Assembly (NCBI GenBank): GCA_934408835.1
Contig: CAKRVU010000021.1
Span: forward strand, 1 to 10,557
Source of the DNA: an uncultured Oscillospiraceae bacterium
Lineage (GTDB): Bacteria > Bacillota > Clostridia > Oscillospirales > Ruminococcaceae
Direction: 5' to 3'
Length of the DNA: 10,557 nucleotides
The notes under the pieces are model-generated. The model made no database searches, was not told the DNA's origin, and worked only from the letters and a program-made list of their open reading frames with translations. The position numbers and the translations under genes are program-made. Positions 1 through 6,167 of the stretch are shown piece after piece (within the stretch, counting starts at the first letter, position 1; every line of letters begins with the position of its first letter).

Positions 1-60
1 GGATAGAGCGACCGCCTCCTAAGCGGTAGGTCGGAGGTTCGAATCCTCTCAGCGACGCCA
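1..60 (+). tRNA. tRNA-Arg (anticodon CCT), 5' truncated by window edge
   Basis: The 3' portion of a tRNA is visible. The anticodon stem ACCGC (11-15) pairs with GCGGT (23-27) around loop CTCCTAA, which puts anticodon CCT at 18-20; this reads AGG arginine codons. The T arm GGAGG (33-37)/CCTCT (45-49) encloses loop TTCGAAT. The 3' acceptor strand CAGCGAC (50-56) is followed by discriminator G and an encoded CCA at 58-60. The 5' acceptor strand and most of the D arm lie outside the window, so acceptor pairing cannot be tested. Confidence 0.95.
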
Positions 61-67
61 AAGGGTT

Positions 68-106
68 TGCCGAAAGCTTTGATTGTTCAAGGCTTTTGGC
101 ATTTTT
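68..106 (+). terminator. Rho-independent terminator of the tRNA gene
   Basis: TGCCGAAAGCTTTGA (68-82) pairs with TCAAGGCTTTTGGCA (87-101) over 15 bp, including two G-T wobbles, around a 4-nt loop. A T-rich tail follows (TTTTTATTTT from 102). It sits 7 nt after the encoded CCA, as expected for the end of a tRNA transcript. Confidence 0.9.
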
Positions 107-146
107 ATTTTGGTTTACGAAACCGGCATTTGAAGCTTCAGTATTA

Positions 147-175
147 TTGACAAAAAGAGCTGCTTATGCTATAGT
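147..175 (+). promoter_or_regulatory. Consensus SigA-type promoter, distal, upstream of glnN
   Basis: The -35 box TTGACA (147-152, perfect) is separated by 17 bp from the -10 box TATAGT (170-175, 5 of 6). Transcription would start near 182. The next plausible start codon on this strand is the glnN ATG at 646. The transcript therefore either has a leader of about 460 nt or is a separate non-coding RNA. Confidence 0.8.
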
Positions 176-181
176 ATGATT

Positions 182-526
182 CAATCAAAGTCCTTTCATT
201 GATTGGAGGACGTCTTTTGAGATAGAAAAGAATCGGCGATTCTATTTCTGTTCCCGGCTGCTGTTTGCGGTCGGGCAATATTTTATAGACGCTGGTGTGC
301 GGCATGTATGGTGGCTTTCCCGCCTCATCGTTTGAAAAGCGCGGGAAAGAGGTGAGGTCGTCGGGGCAGAGAGCTGAAAAAATACCGCTTAGCCGTGATG
401 ATTGGGAAACGTTTGGCATATGGTTGACATGGGGCATTTTCAGGAGAAAGGCTGCCTTGGTGAAAGTTATGACAAGAGCAGGCGAGTCTTTGGATGCCGG
501 AAACTTTTGAACCGGACTTCGGATTG
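182..526 (+). ncRNA. Candidate structured RNA (leader or stand-alone ncRNA), unassigned
   Basis: No protein gene is credible here, but several helices can be drawn. The 5' end CAATC (182-186) plus AAGTCC (188-193) pairs with GGACTT (514-519) plus GATTG (522-526), giving 11 bp that close about 345 nt, and the outer strand begins at the predicted transcription start. Inside lie hairpin 224-249 (11 bp with one bulge), hairpin 253-275 (9 bp with wobbles, loop TGTTT), hairpin 315-349 (perfect 9 bp CTTTCCCGC/GCGGGAAAG), and a longer-range helix GTTTGGCAT (411-419) with ATGCC (494-498) and AAAC (501-504). The 5' strand can instead form a local hairpin, GTCCT (190-194)/AGGAC (207-211), so a switch is possible. 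I do not recognise a known family: RNase P, tmRNA, SRP RNA, T-box and common riboswitch signatures were looked for and not seen. By-eye folding overcalls, so confidence is moderate. Confidence 0.42.
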
Positions 527-552
527 CGCCGCGGTTTTGGGTCGGCTAGACG

Positions 553-582
553 TTGAAATCTGCATATAAAATAATTTAAAAT
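553..582 (+). promoter_or_regulatory. Possible proximal promoter of glnN
   Basis: TTGAAA (553-558, 5 of 6) is separated by 18 bp from TAAAAT (577-582, 5 of 6) in an AT-rich stretch that contrasts with the GC-richer sequence before it. Transcription would start near 589 and give a leader of about 57 nt. If it is real, glnN does not depend on the distal promoter, and the RNA at 182-526 could be an independent transcript. Confidence 0.45.
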
Positions 583-645
583 GTAAAAAGAGGTTATGTT
601 CGATCGCTCACAGATCGTTATCAGCAACAAGGGGAGAGGTATGAT

Positions 646-2724
646 ATGAAAAATTTGGCGCGAAAATTTGGAACTAGTGTGTTTGACGATGTGATCATGC
701 TTGAGCGGCTTCCGGCAACTACCTATCAAAGCTTGCGGCGTTCGATTGATTTGGGTGTGCCGCTGGAGCCGGAGGTTGCCGGCATTGTAGCTGCTGCCAT
801 GAAGGAATGGGCTGTAGAACAGGGGGCGACTCATTTTACCCACTGGTTTCAGCCGATGACAGGGATTACTGCCGGAAAGCACGACAGTTTTTTAACGCCA
901 CAGGGGAACGGCACAGTAATGCTGGAGTTTTCAGGCAAGGAACTGATTAAAGGGGAACCGGACGCATCCTCCTTTCCGAACGGCGGACTGCGAAACACCT
1001 TTGAGGCGCGCGGATATACCGTGTGGGATTGCACCTCTCCGGCGTTTGTGTGGGATAAAACGCTATATATTCCTACCGCTTTTTGCTCCTATAACGGTGA
1101 GGCGCTCGATGCAAAGACGCCGTTGCTCCGCTCCATGGAGGCGCTTTCTGTCCAGGCGCTTCGCATTTTGAGGCTTTTTGGGAACACCAGCGCCAGGCAT
1201 GTGGAGTCGACTGTTGGGGCGGAACAGGAGTATTTTTTGGTGGATCGGGCATTGTATGAGAAACGGCTCGATTTGAAAATCTGCGGACGGACGCTATTCG
1301 GCGCGCAGCCTCCAAAAGGCCAGGAGATGGACGATCATTATTGCGGTCGAATCCGGCTGCGGATTGCCGATTATATGCATCAATTGGATGAGGCGCTCTG
1401 GAAGCTGGGGATTCCATCGAAAACCAAACACAACGAAGTGGCTCCCGCACAGCATGAACTTGCACCGGTTTTTGAGTCCTGCAATGTTGCGGCGGATCAC
1501 AATCAATTAACAATGGATATCATGCGGATGATTGCCAAAAGAAACGGGCTGGCCTGTTTGCTGCATGAAAAGCCGTTTGAACAGATTAACGGTTCGGGCA
1601 AGCACAACAACTGGTCTTTGTCCACCAGCGACGGCGTCAACCTCTTTCATCCGGGAAAGACGCCGTATGAAAACATACAATTTTTGGTTTTTGTCTGCGC
1701 TGTGATCCGGGCAGTCGATCGCTATGCGGGGCTGCTGCGGATGACGTCCGCTTATGTCGGCAACGATCTGCGTTTGGGCGGGCAGGAGGCGCCGCCAAGT
1801 ATCATTTCCATTTTTCTGGGAAATCATTTGACTGATATTTTGACGGCAATCGCGCGGGGGGAAGAAGAACCGCAGACGATGTCTGACGTTTTGGTTACTA
1901 GCGTTGCCACCCTGCCCAACCTCCAAAAGGACGACAGCGACCGCAACAGAACCTCCCCGTTTGCCTTTACCGGCAATAAATTTGAATTTCGGATGCTCGG
2001 TTCCTCCGCTTCCATCTCATCGGTCAATATGGTGCTTAACACCATTGTCGCGGAATCGCTGGAGACGTTTGCCGATCGGCTGGAGCGCTCAAAGGATTTT
2101 GACGCTGAAATACGAAAGATTATTACCGATACTGTCAACCAGCACGGACGGATTTTGTTTAATGGAAACGGATATACCACCGCCTGGCGCGAGGAGGCGC
2201 AGAGGAGAGGTCTTTTGAACATTCCCGACGCGGTGCGGGCGGCTGAGGAGCTGTTGCAAAAAGAAACCGTCCAGCTGTTTGAGCATTTTGGAGTGCTCAG
2301 CCAGGAGGAGTGCCGGGCACGGTATGAAATTATGCTGGAAAAATACTCGAAAACGGTGGAAATAGAGGCGCGCACCATGTTGCAGATGGCCTGCCAGGAG
2401 ATGATGCCTGCGGTAGTGCGGTACTGCGGCGATGTTGCCGATCGGCTCAACAGCCTGGAAGCGGCGGGAATGAACGTTGCCGCGGTGCGCAAGCGTTTGG
2501 AGCAGCTAACTCACAAAATGAATGCGGCATTTGAACGGGTGGACGCGCTGAAACATTCCTTAAATACGCTTCCAAGTCTGTTGCCGGAGCTTGCGGTTTA
2601 TTGCCGGAATGAGATACGCCCGAGAATGGAACAGTTGCGCAGGCAGGTTGATGCGCTCGAGACAGAGATCGAAAAGAAAGAATGGCCGATTCCCGATTAC
2701 ACCGATCTGCTGCATCGGGTATAA
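646..2724 (+). CDS. glnN: Glutamine synthetase type III (GSIII)
   Basis: It makes L-glutamine from glutamate, ammonia and ATP in the cytoplasm, the entry step of ammonia assimilation. At 692 aa it has the usual length of GSIII, far longer than GSI-type GlnA. Family motifs appear in order: HWFQPMTG (66-73), GAEQEYF (191-197, metal/glutamate site), NEVAPAQHE (263-271), [11 protein letters not shown] (314-324, ATP/glutamate region), [11 protein letters not shown] (376-386) and [18 protein letters not shown] (432-449). The last ~150 residues are the helical C-terminal extension typical of GSIII. The start at ATG 646 is supported by a purine-rich GGGGAGAGG (631-639). An ATG at 641 in another frame encodes only two codons and stops at 647-649, overlapping the true start. 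The gene is monocistronic, bounded by a strong terminator. Nitrogen control is likely but no known binding site is recognised. Confidence 0.97.
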   Translation: MKNLARKFGTSVFDDVIMLERLPATTYQSLRRSIDLGVPLEPEVAGIVAAAMKEWAVEQGATHFTHWFQPMTGITAGKHDSFLTPQGNGTVMLEFSGKELIKGEPDASSFPNGGLRNTFEARGYTVWDCTSPAFVWDKTLYIPTAFCSYNGEALDAKTPLLRSMEALSVQALRILRLFGNTSARHVESTVGAEQEYFLVDRALYEKRLDLKICGRTLFGAQPPKGQEMDDHYCGRIRLRIADYMHQLDEALWKLGIPSKTKHNEVAPAQHELAPVFESCNVAADHNQLTMDIMRMIAKRNGLACLLHEKPFEQINGSGKHNNWSLSTSDGVNLFHPGKTPYENIQFLVFVCAVIRAVDRYAGLLRMTSAYVGNDLRLGGQEAPPSIISIFLGNHLTDILTAIARGEEEPQTMSDVLVTSVATLPNLQKDDSDRNRTSPFAFTGNKFEFRMLGSSASISSVNMVLNTIVAESLETFADRLERSKDFDAEIRKIITDTVNQHGRILFNGNGYTTAWREEAQRRGLLNIPDAVRAAEELLQKETVQLFEHFGVLSQEECRARYEIMLEKYSKTVEIEARTMLQMACQEMMPAVVRYCGDVADRLNSLEAAGMNVAAVRKRLEQLTHKMNAAFERVDALKHSLNTLPSLLPELAVYCRNEIRPRMEQLRRQVDALETEIEKKEWPIPDYTDLLHRV

Positions 2725-2746
2725 TCCATCAAACGCGTGATTGCAG

Positions 2747-2787
2747 AAAAAACAGGACAGTGATGTTCAAAATCACTGTCCTGTTTT
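2747..2787. terminator. Bidirectional intrinsic terminator between glnN and the pseudokinase gene
   Basis: AAAACAGGACAGTGAT (2749-2764) and ATCACTGTCCTGTTTT (2772-2787) form a perfect 16-bp stem with a 7-nt loop. Runs of A on the left (2747-2752) and T on the right give a U-tract in both directions. It therefore serves both converging genes: glnN ends at 2724 and the minus-strand gene ends at 2810. Confidence 0.93.
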
Positions 2788-2809
2788 ATAATTCAGTTCT
2801 TGATTTGAC

Positions 2810-3973
2810 CTATCCGCCGAAAATATCGTTTCCAAATACCAGAAAAATGAGAATCAGCGAACTGATGAGAAGGACGCTGAGAGTGATAGAAAGGGCGGTA
2901 ATCATATATTGTTTGGTTTTTGCGCGGTCGTCTTCCTCGCTTTCTTCTTCCGTCTCCTCGGGCGGGTCGAAGTATTTATCGTAGTGAAAGTCGGCCGTCT
3001 TTTGAGAGGCGCGCAAAGGTGTAATAACATCGGCAAAAAAATCGTCCATTGTCTGGGTACGCAGTTTCGCGGAAAGGGTGAGGGCGGACATGATTGCCAG
3101 CGAGACGTTTTTAGGCACGTTCGAGTTCAAAATATCCGGCGCAATCAGATTATCGTTAAACGCGCGGGTGTTCGACGGGGTTGGCATGGTGCCTGTTAAC
3201 GCTTTATACAACACTGCGGCAACCGAATAAACGTCCGTCCATGGACCGCAGGTTTGATTTTCATCATATTGTTCAGGTGCGGCGTAGCCGTCATATAGGA
3301 TTTGCTGGGAAATTTCATTTTTTTGACGAAAAAACGGGGTCAAAAAGCCGGTGATCTTTGGCTTTTGAAGCTCTGTAATATAAATGGTTTCGGGTGAGAG
3401 AGCGCCTTGGATAATGCCAATTTTATGCAAATGAGAGAGGGTTTTAATCAGCTCGATAAACAGCGGGGATGCTTCGGACCAGGAAAGTTCGCCGTAATGG
3501 TCAAAGAGGTATTCCCGCAGCGTGACGCCCTGCACGGTTTCCGACACGGCATACAGGGTATGATTTTCCTCAAAAACGGAGTACACCTGAATCAGGCTGG
3601 GGATTGTTCGGAATTTTGAGAGAGTTTGGTTGAGCGCCAAAAAAGCCTCCATTTGTTCAAGCAAAAGGCTTTTTTTGCCCGGAATTGCCGTGATACTTCC
3701 GTTTGAATTCCGGAGGACAAGAGCGGGTGGGAAAAACTCCTTGATTGTGACAACAACGTCTAAATGATTGTCATAGGCAATATAAATAGCGTGTTCCGCA
3801 TTTTTTTGCAGCAGGTTGCCTAGTTGATAACGGTGTGCAAGAGTGGTGCCAGGCGGGAGATAGTTGGGGTCAGCGGGGACGGGTTTGGCGGAGAAACCGC
3901 AATGAGGGCAGACGGCAGCTGCAAAGTCGATTTCCTTCATACATTGGTGACAACGTTTTTTCGTATCGTTCAT
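2810..3973 (-). CDS. Zinc-ribbon, membrane-anchored protein-kinase-fold protein (predicted pseudokinase)
   Basis: This 387-aa protein has an N-terminal zinc ribbon with cysteines 8, 11, 22 and 25 (CHQC...CPHC). A Ser/Thr kinase fold spans about residues 45-320. An acidic linker follows (337-349, mostly Glu/Asp), then one hydrophobic membrane segment (about 357-380) and a 7-residue tail. Fold markers are kept: beta-3 lysine K78 in TIKEFF, GYAAPEQY (229-236) containing the APE motif, and F-helix D247 in WTDVYS. Catalytic markers are lost: the Gly-rich loop reads LQKNAEHAIY with no glycine, HRD reads Q189-G190-A191, the catalytic-loop Asn is T196, and DFG reads G209-F210-L211. Phosphotransfer is therefore unlikely, and a scaffold or ligand-sensing role at the membrane is inference. 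RBS GGAGGT (3981-3986 on the complement) lies 7 nt before ATG. The gene is monocistronic and divergent from popT. Confidence 0.88.
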   Translation of the reverse strand: MNDTKKRCHQCMKEIDFAAAVCPHCGFSAKPVPADPNYLPPGTTLAHRYQLGNLLQKNAEHAIYIAYDNHLDVVVTIKEFFPPALVLRNSNGSITAIPGKKSLLLEQMEAFLALNQTLSKFRTIPSLIQVYSVFEENHTLYAVSETVQGVTLREYLFDHYGELSWSEASPLFIELIKTLSHLHKIGIIQGALSPETIYITELQKPKITGFLTPFFRQKNEISQQILYDGYAAPEQYDENQTCGPWTDVYSVAAVLYKALTGTMPTPSNTRAFNDNLIAPDILNSNVPKNVSLAIMSALTLSAKLRTQTMDDFFADVITPLRASQKTADFHYDKYFDPPEETEEESEEDDRAKTKQYMITALSITLSVLLISSLILIFLVFGNDIFGG

Positions 3974-4007
3974 AAAATGAACCTCCAGGAAAGGAAAGAT
4001 TACCTAT

Positions 4008-4036
4008 ATCATACCAGTGAAATCAGATTTTGTCAA
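4008..4036 (-). promoter_or_regulatory. SigA-type promoter of the pseudokinase gene
   Basis: Read on the minus strand, TTGACA (4036-4031) is followed after 17 bp by TATGAT (4013-4008). Transcription would start near 4001, about 28 nt before the ATG. The near-consensus sequence suggests substantial basal expression. Confidence 0.8.
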
Positions 4037-4214
4037 TTGTTCTTTTATCGGACGCTGATGAGGGGCGGCTCTATTGCGGGGTTATCGCAAAGGAGCGATG
4101 GGAGCGGTGGCGCTTGGTCGGGAAGTATCTTGTGGTCTGTATGACTTGGAATGGCTCTGGCGGTTTCGCAGAGAATGTTTTTTGCCGGAAGCGTTTGCTG
4201 AAATCAAAATTCTT
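4037..4214. other. Divergent intergenic spacer without recognised content
   Basis: About 180 bp lie between the divergent promoters of the pseudokinase gene and popT. The stretch is relatively GC-rich for an intergenic region and has open frames on both strands, but none with a convincing ribosome binding site or recognisable protein. A small stem TTGCG/CGCAA occurs around 4075-4091. I see no other element. Confidence 0.4.
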
Positions 4215-4225
4215 TTGACATCCGA

Positions 4226-4255
4226 TTGACAGAAGCGGTATGAATTGGATATAAT
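4226..4255 (+). promoter_or_regulatory. SigA-type promoter of popT
   Basis: TTGACA (4226-4231) is separated by 18 bp from TATAAT (4250-4255), both perfect. A second perfect TTGACA lies 11 bp upstream (4215-4220) but is too far away (29 bp) to serve the same -10. Transcription would start near 4262, giving a short leader of about 25 nt. Confidence 0.85.
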
Positions 4256-4286
4256 AGGGACAGATTGCAATTGAGGGGAGAAACAG

Positions 4287-5102
4287 ATGGGAAAACAGAC
4301 TATTTGGAATTTTATCAAGGGAATCGTGATTGGGGGTGCCATGTTGATTCCCGGCGTCAGTGGCGGGACAACGGCGATCATCCTTGGCATTTATGATGAG
4401 CTGGTTCACGCCGTTAGCTCCTTTTTTCAGAATGTCAAGCAAAACGCGCTCATTTTGGCGGTTGTTTTGGCCGGTGGTATTGTGGGAATTTTGCTATTTG
4501 CCAGACCGCTTCTGTTTTGCTTTGAACAATATCCGCTTCCTACTATGTACTTTTTCTTTGGCGCGATTGCGGGGAGTGTGCCGATGATGTTGAAAAAGGC
4601 GCGGATTGAGCGATTCCGTTGGAATTTACTGGTGTATCCCGTGATCGGCGCGCTCTTAATTCTATTGTTAAAATTTTTGCCTGAGAACCTGTTTTCTCTT
4701 GATATGAATGGGGGATTTTGGGAAGTGCTATTGTTAATAGCAGTGGGGATTATCGTTGCCGTTGCCCTTGTATTGCCCGGGATTAGCTGCTCTTATCTGC
4801 TGCTGTTGTTCGGTATGTATGATCTGACCATCCGCGCAATCTCTGAGTTGCGGTTGTCTTATCTGGTTCCGCTTGGCGTTGGAATTTTGCTGGGTGTGAT
4901 TTTAACGACCAAGCTGTTGGAAAAAGCATTGAACTCCCATACGCAGGGGACTTATCTGGTTATCTTCGGCTTTATCATCGGGTCGCTGATTGAAATTTTT
5001 CCGGGAATTCCGTTTGGAATGGAATTTTTGATTTGTCTCCTCTTTTTTACCATCGGCTTTGTGCTCATGCTGCTTCTTCAGAGAAAAGAGGAGCACGTTT
5101 GA
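4287..5102 (+). CDS. popT: DUF368 membrane protein, undecaprenyl-phosphate translocase PopT
   Basis: This 271-aa polytopic membrane protein consists almost entirely of hydrophobic segments. DUF368 proteins are known as one of the two families, with DedA/UptA, that return undecaprenyl phosphate across the cytoplasmic membrane for reuse in cell-wall synthesis. The signature IPGVSGGTTAIILGIYDELV starts at residue 21 and recurs in divergent form as LPGISCSYLLLLFGMYDLTI from residue 163, showing the internal duplication of the family. In the second copy the glycine after PGIS is Cys168. The start is set by GAGGGGAG (4273-4280), 6 nt before ATG. A terminator follows immediately, so the gene is monocistronic. 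Function is assigned from the family; transport was not demonstrated here. Confidence 0.9.
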   Translation: MGKQTIWNFIKGIVIGGAMLIPGVSGGTTAIILGIYDELVHAVSSFFQNVKQNALILAVVLAGGIVGILLFARPLLFCFEQYPLPTMYFFFGAIAGSVPMMLKKARIERFRWNLLVYPVIGALLILLLKFLPENLFSLDMNGGFWEVLLLIAVGIIVAVALVLPGISCSYLLLLFGMYDLTIRAISELRLSYLVPLGVGILLGVILTTKLLEKALNSHTQGTYLVIFGFIIGSLIEIFPGIPFGMEFLICLLFFTIGFVLMLLLQRKEEHV

Positions 5103-5108
5103 GTGATG

Positions 5109-5152
5109 CAACAATCAGGTTGAGGCGATTGCTTCAACCTGATTGTTGTTTT
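5109..5152 (+). terminator. Intrinsic terminator of popT
   Basis: CAACAATCAGGTTGA (5109-5123) pairs perfectly with TCAACCTGATTGTTG (5134-5148), 15 bp, with a 10-nt loop and a TTTTAT tail from 5149. On the minus strand the hairpin is followed by CATCACTC rather than a U-tract, so it serves popT mainly and stops the converging hydrolase transcript less well. Confidence 0.9.
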
Positions 5153-5170
5153 ATATTCATTTGTTTACGA

Positions 5171-5707
5171 CTATTGCTGTGGGGGAATGATTTTCATATG
5201 CAGTCCTTCCATGACGGCAAGTGAGGCGCTGTGGAGCGTTTCTGAATTGCTTGCAATGCAGTTTTTGTCAATGATGATGGCGGCTTCCGGCAGTGCAGTC
5301 TGCGCTAAAACGGCGTTGCTGATCACGCAGATGTTGGATAGGATTCCCACCAGCTCTATGGATTGATACTCCTTTGTTTGCAGATAAGAGAATAATTTCG
5401 CAGAGCCATAAGCGGACTTGAGGAAGAAGTGATCGCAGTCCCTCTTGGCTGCACCAACGGCGCCGAAAAGCGACCAGCCGGCGGTATCCTTCATACAATG
5501 GACAATTGGCAGATTGTTTCCCTGCCGCGTTTGCAAATAGCGGTCATCGTGGGTGTCCAGTGTAAAGAGGACATCATTTCCGCTATTATGGTATTCGGCT
5601 ATTTTTGCTGCAATAGGCTGTTCCAGCGTTTTTGCCTGCGGGAAACCCAAAGCTCCGTCCACAAAATCATGCTGATAGTCGACCACGATCAGCGCCTTTT
5701 TTCTCAT
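5171..5707 (-). CDS. Cysteine hydrolase, nicotinamidase/isochorismatase superfamily
   Basis: This 178-aa cytoplasmic hydrolase has the superfamily catalytic triad Asp10 (LIVVDYQHDFVDG), Lys97 (FLKSAYGSAK) and Cys127 (LSNICVISNA). D51, H53 and H70 match the metal-binding positions of nicotinamidases. The IVHCMKDTAGW stretch (68-78) parallels the HCxxGT region. Nicotinamide deamidation (NAD salvage) is a reasonable guess, but substrate is not predictable from sequence in this superfamily. I chose the ATG at 5707 because AGGAG lies about 6 nt upstream. An in-frame ATG at 5740 would add 11 residues but has no ribosome binding site and would place the inverted repeat at 5724-5738 inside the coding region. 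The gene is 143 bp downstream of the PTS IIB gene on the same strand, with no clear terminator between them, so partial co-transcription is possible. Confidence 0.85.
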   Translation of the reverse strand: MRKKALIVVDYQHDFVDGALGFPQAKTLEQPIAAKIAEYHNSGNDVLFTLDTHDDRYLQTRQGNNLPIVHCMKDTAGWSLFGAVGAAKRDCDHFFLKSAYGSAKLFSYLQTKEYQSIELVGILSNICVISNAVLAQTALPEAAIIIDKNCIASNSETLHSASLAVMEGLHMKIIPPQQ

Positions 5708-5723
5708 TTCGCTCTCCTGTTCC

Positions 5724-5738
5724 GGTAAACGGTTTACC
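5724..5738. promoter_or_regulatory. Operator-like perfect inverted repeat upstream of the hydrolase gene
   Basis: GGTAAAC-G-GTTTACC is a perfect 7-bp inverted repeat around one base, too tight to form an RNA hairpin and therefore DNA-type. It lies just upstream of the ribosome binding site of the hydrolase gene. The half-site resembles LacI-family operators, but the odd spacing (single central base) differs from the usual CG-centred form. The binding protein is not in this window. Confidence 0.5.
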
Positions 5739-5776
5739 ATATGTTATGTTGTTTCGTCTGAAAAGATCAGCTTACT

Positions 5777-5789
5777 GTTATAGTATAAC
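5777..5789 (-). promoter_or_regulatory. Possible -10 region of the hydrolase gene overlapping a small palindrome
   Basis: On the minus strand TATACT (5787-5782) is a 5-of-6 match to a -10 box, but the -35 position is poor. It lies within GTTATA-G-TATAAC (5777-5789), a 6-bp inverted repeat with a single central base. Weak support. Confidence 0.3.
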
Positions 5790-5850
5790 CAATCTGACTG
5801 GAATGATAGCTCTAAGCAGGGGAGCGCGGTTTATCGGAAGCAGGGTCTGC

Positions 5851-6138
5851 TTAGACTTCGTTTTCTGCGCTCAATACCTTTTGAAGCTGTTCTGAAATTT
5901 CCGACACGGAAACCAGATTGGTTAGACCGATGGTTGGACCCGCCTTTTCTCCAACGGGTTTTAAGTCTGCGCTGCACACAAATAAATCTGCCGCGCCGGG
6001 AGCCACGTCGTCGATGGTGGAGTGGACGACCTCTACGCCGTCGATCTTTAACTCTTGCAGAGCCTTTTTGATATTCATTTCCATCAGAAACGACGTACCC
6101 AGACCGGAACCGCAAAAACACATAATTTTTTGAATCAT
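5851..6138 (-). CDS. ulaB: PTS IIB component, ascorbate (SgaB/UlaB) family
   Basis: This 95-aa cytoplasmic phosphocarrier passes phosphate from IIA to the incoming sugar at the IIC channel. The N-terminal P-loop-like motif CFCGSGLGTS contains the phosphorylated cysteine, Cys9, at the end of the first strand, as in UlaB (VCGNGQGSS). Length is normal for the family. The ATG is preceded by GGAGGT with a 6-nt gap. It is third in the operon, 29 nt after the IIC gene. The family is named for L-ascorbate, but members carry other sugar acids or polyols, and no ascorbate-catabolic gene is adjacent, so the substrate is open. Confidence 0.88.
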   Translation of the reverse strand: MIQKIMCFCGSGLGTSFLMEMNIKKALQELKIDGVEVVHSTIDDVAPGAADLFVCSADLKPVGEKAGPTIGLTNLVSVSEISEQLQKVLSAENEV

Positions 6139-6167
6139 GACAATACCTCCAATGTATCGTTGGTTGT

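Noticed and set aside
1..120. tRNA-Arg as an integration site for a mobile element
   Set aside because: No integrase, no direct repeat of the tRNA 3' end elsewhere in the window that I could see, and the following genes are housekeeping.
424..452. TTGACA at 424-429 as a promoter
   Set aside because: No -10-like hexamer at 16-18 bp downstream.
295..510. 71-codon plus-strand frame between the distal promoter and glnN
   Set aside because: No ribosome binding site, no recognisable domain, odd composition, and it coincides with the helices of the candidate RNA.
182..645. Known riboswitch, T-box, RNase P, tmRNA, 6S or SRP RNA in the glnN leader
   Set aside because: Diagnostic sequences (T-box TGGNACCGCG, RNase P conserved regions, tmRNA ends, SRP loop) are not present. 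I cannot exclude a family whose consensus I do not remember.
325..882. 185-codon minus-strand frame overlapping the start of glnN
   Set aside because: It is antisense to conserved GSIII codons, has no recognisable protein and no RBS; a shadow frame.
4030..4442. Open frames on both strands of the pseudokinase-popT spacer and the popT 5' end
   Set aside because: No RBS, no recognised sequence, and they overlap the promoters or popT codons.
5171..5740. Longer hydrolase start at ATG 5740
   Set aside because: It lacks an RBS and family-like sequence in the extra 11 residues; the ATG at 5707 has AGGAG at good spacing.
5812..5856. Hairpins AAGCAG/CTGCTT and CTAAGCAG/CTGCTTAG after the IIB stop codon as a terminator
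   Set aside because: Stems are short and no U-tract follows on the minus strand, so termination is not supported.
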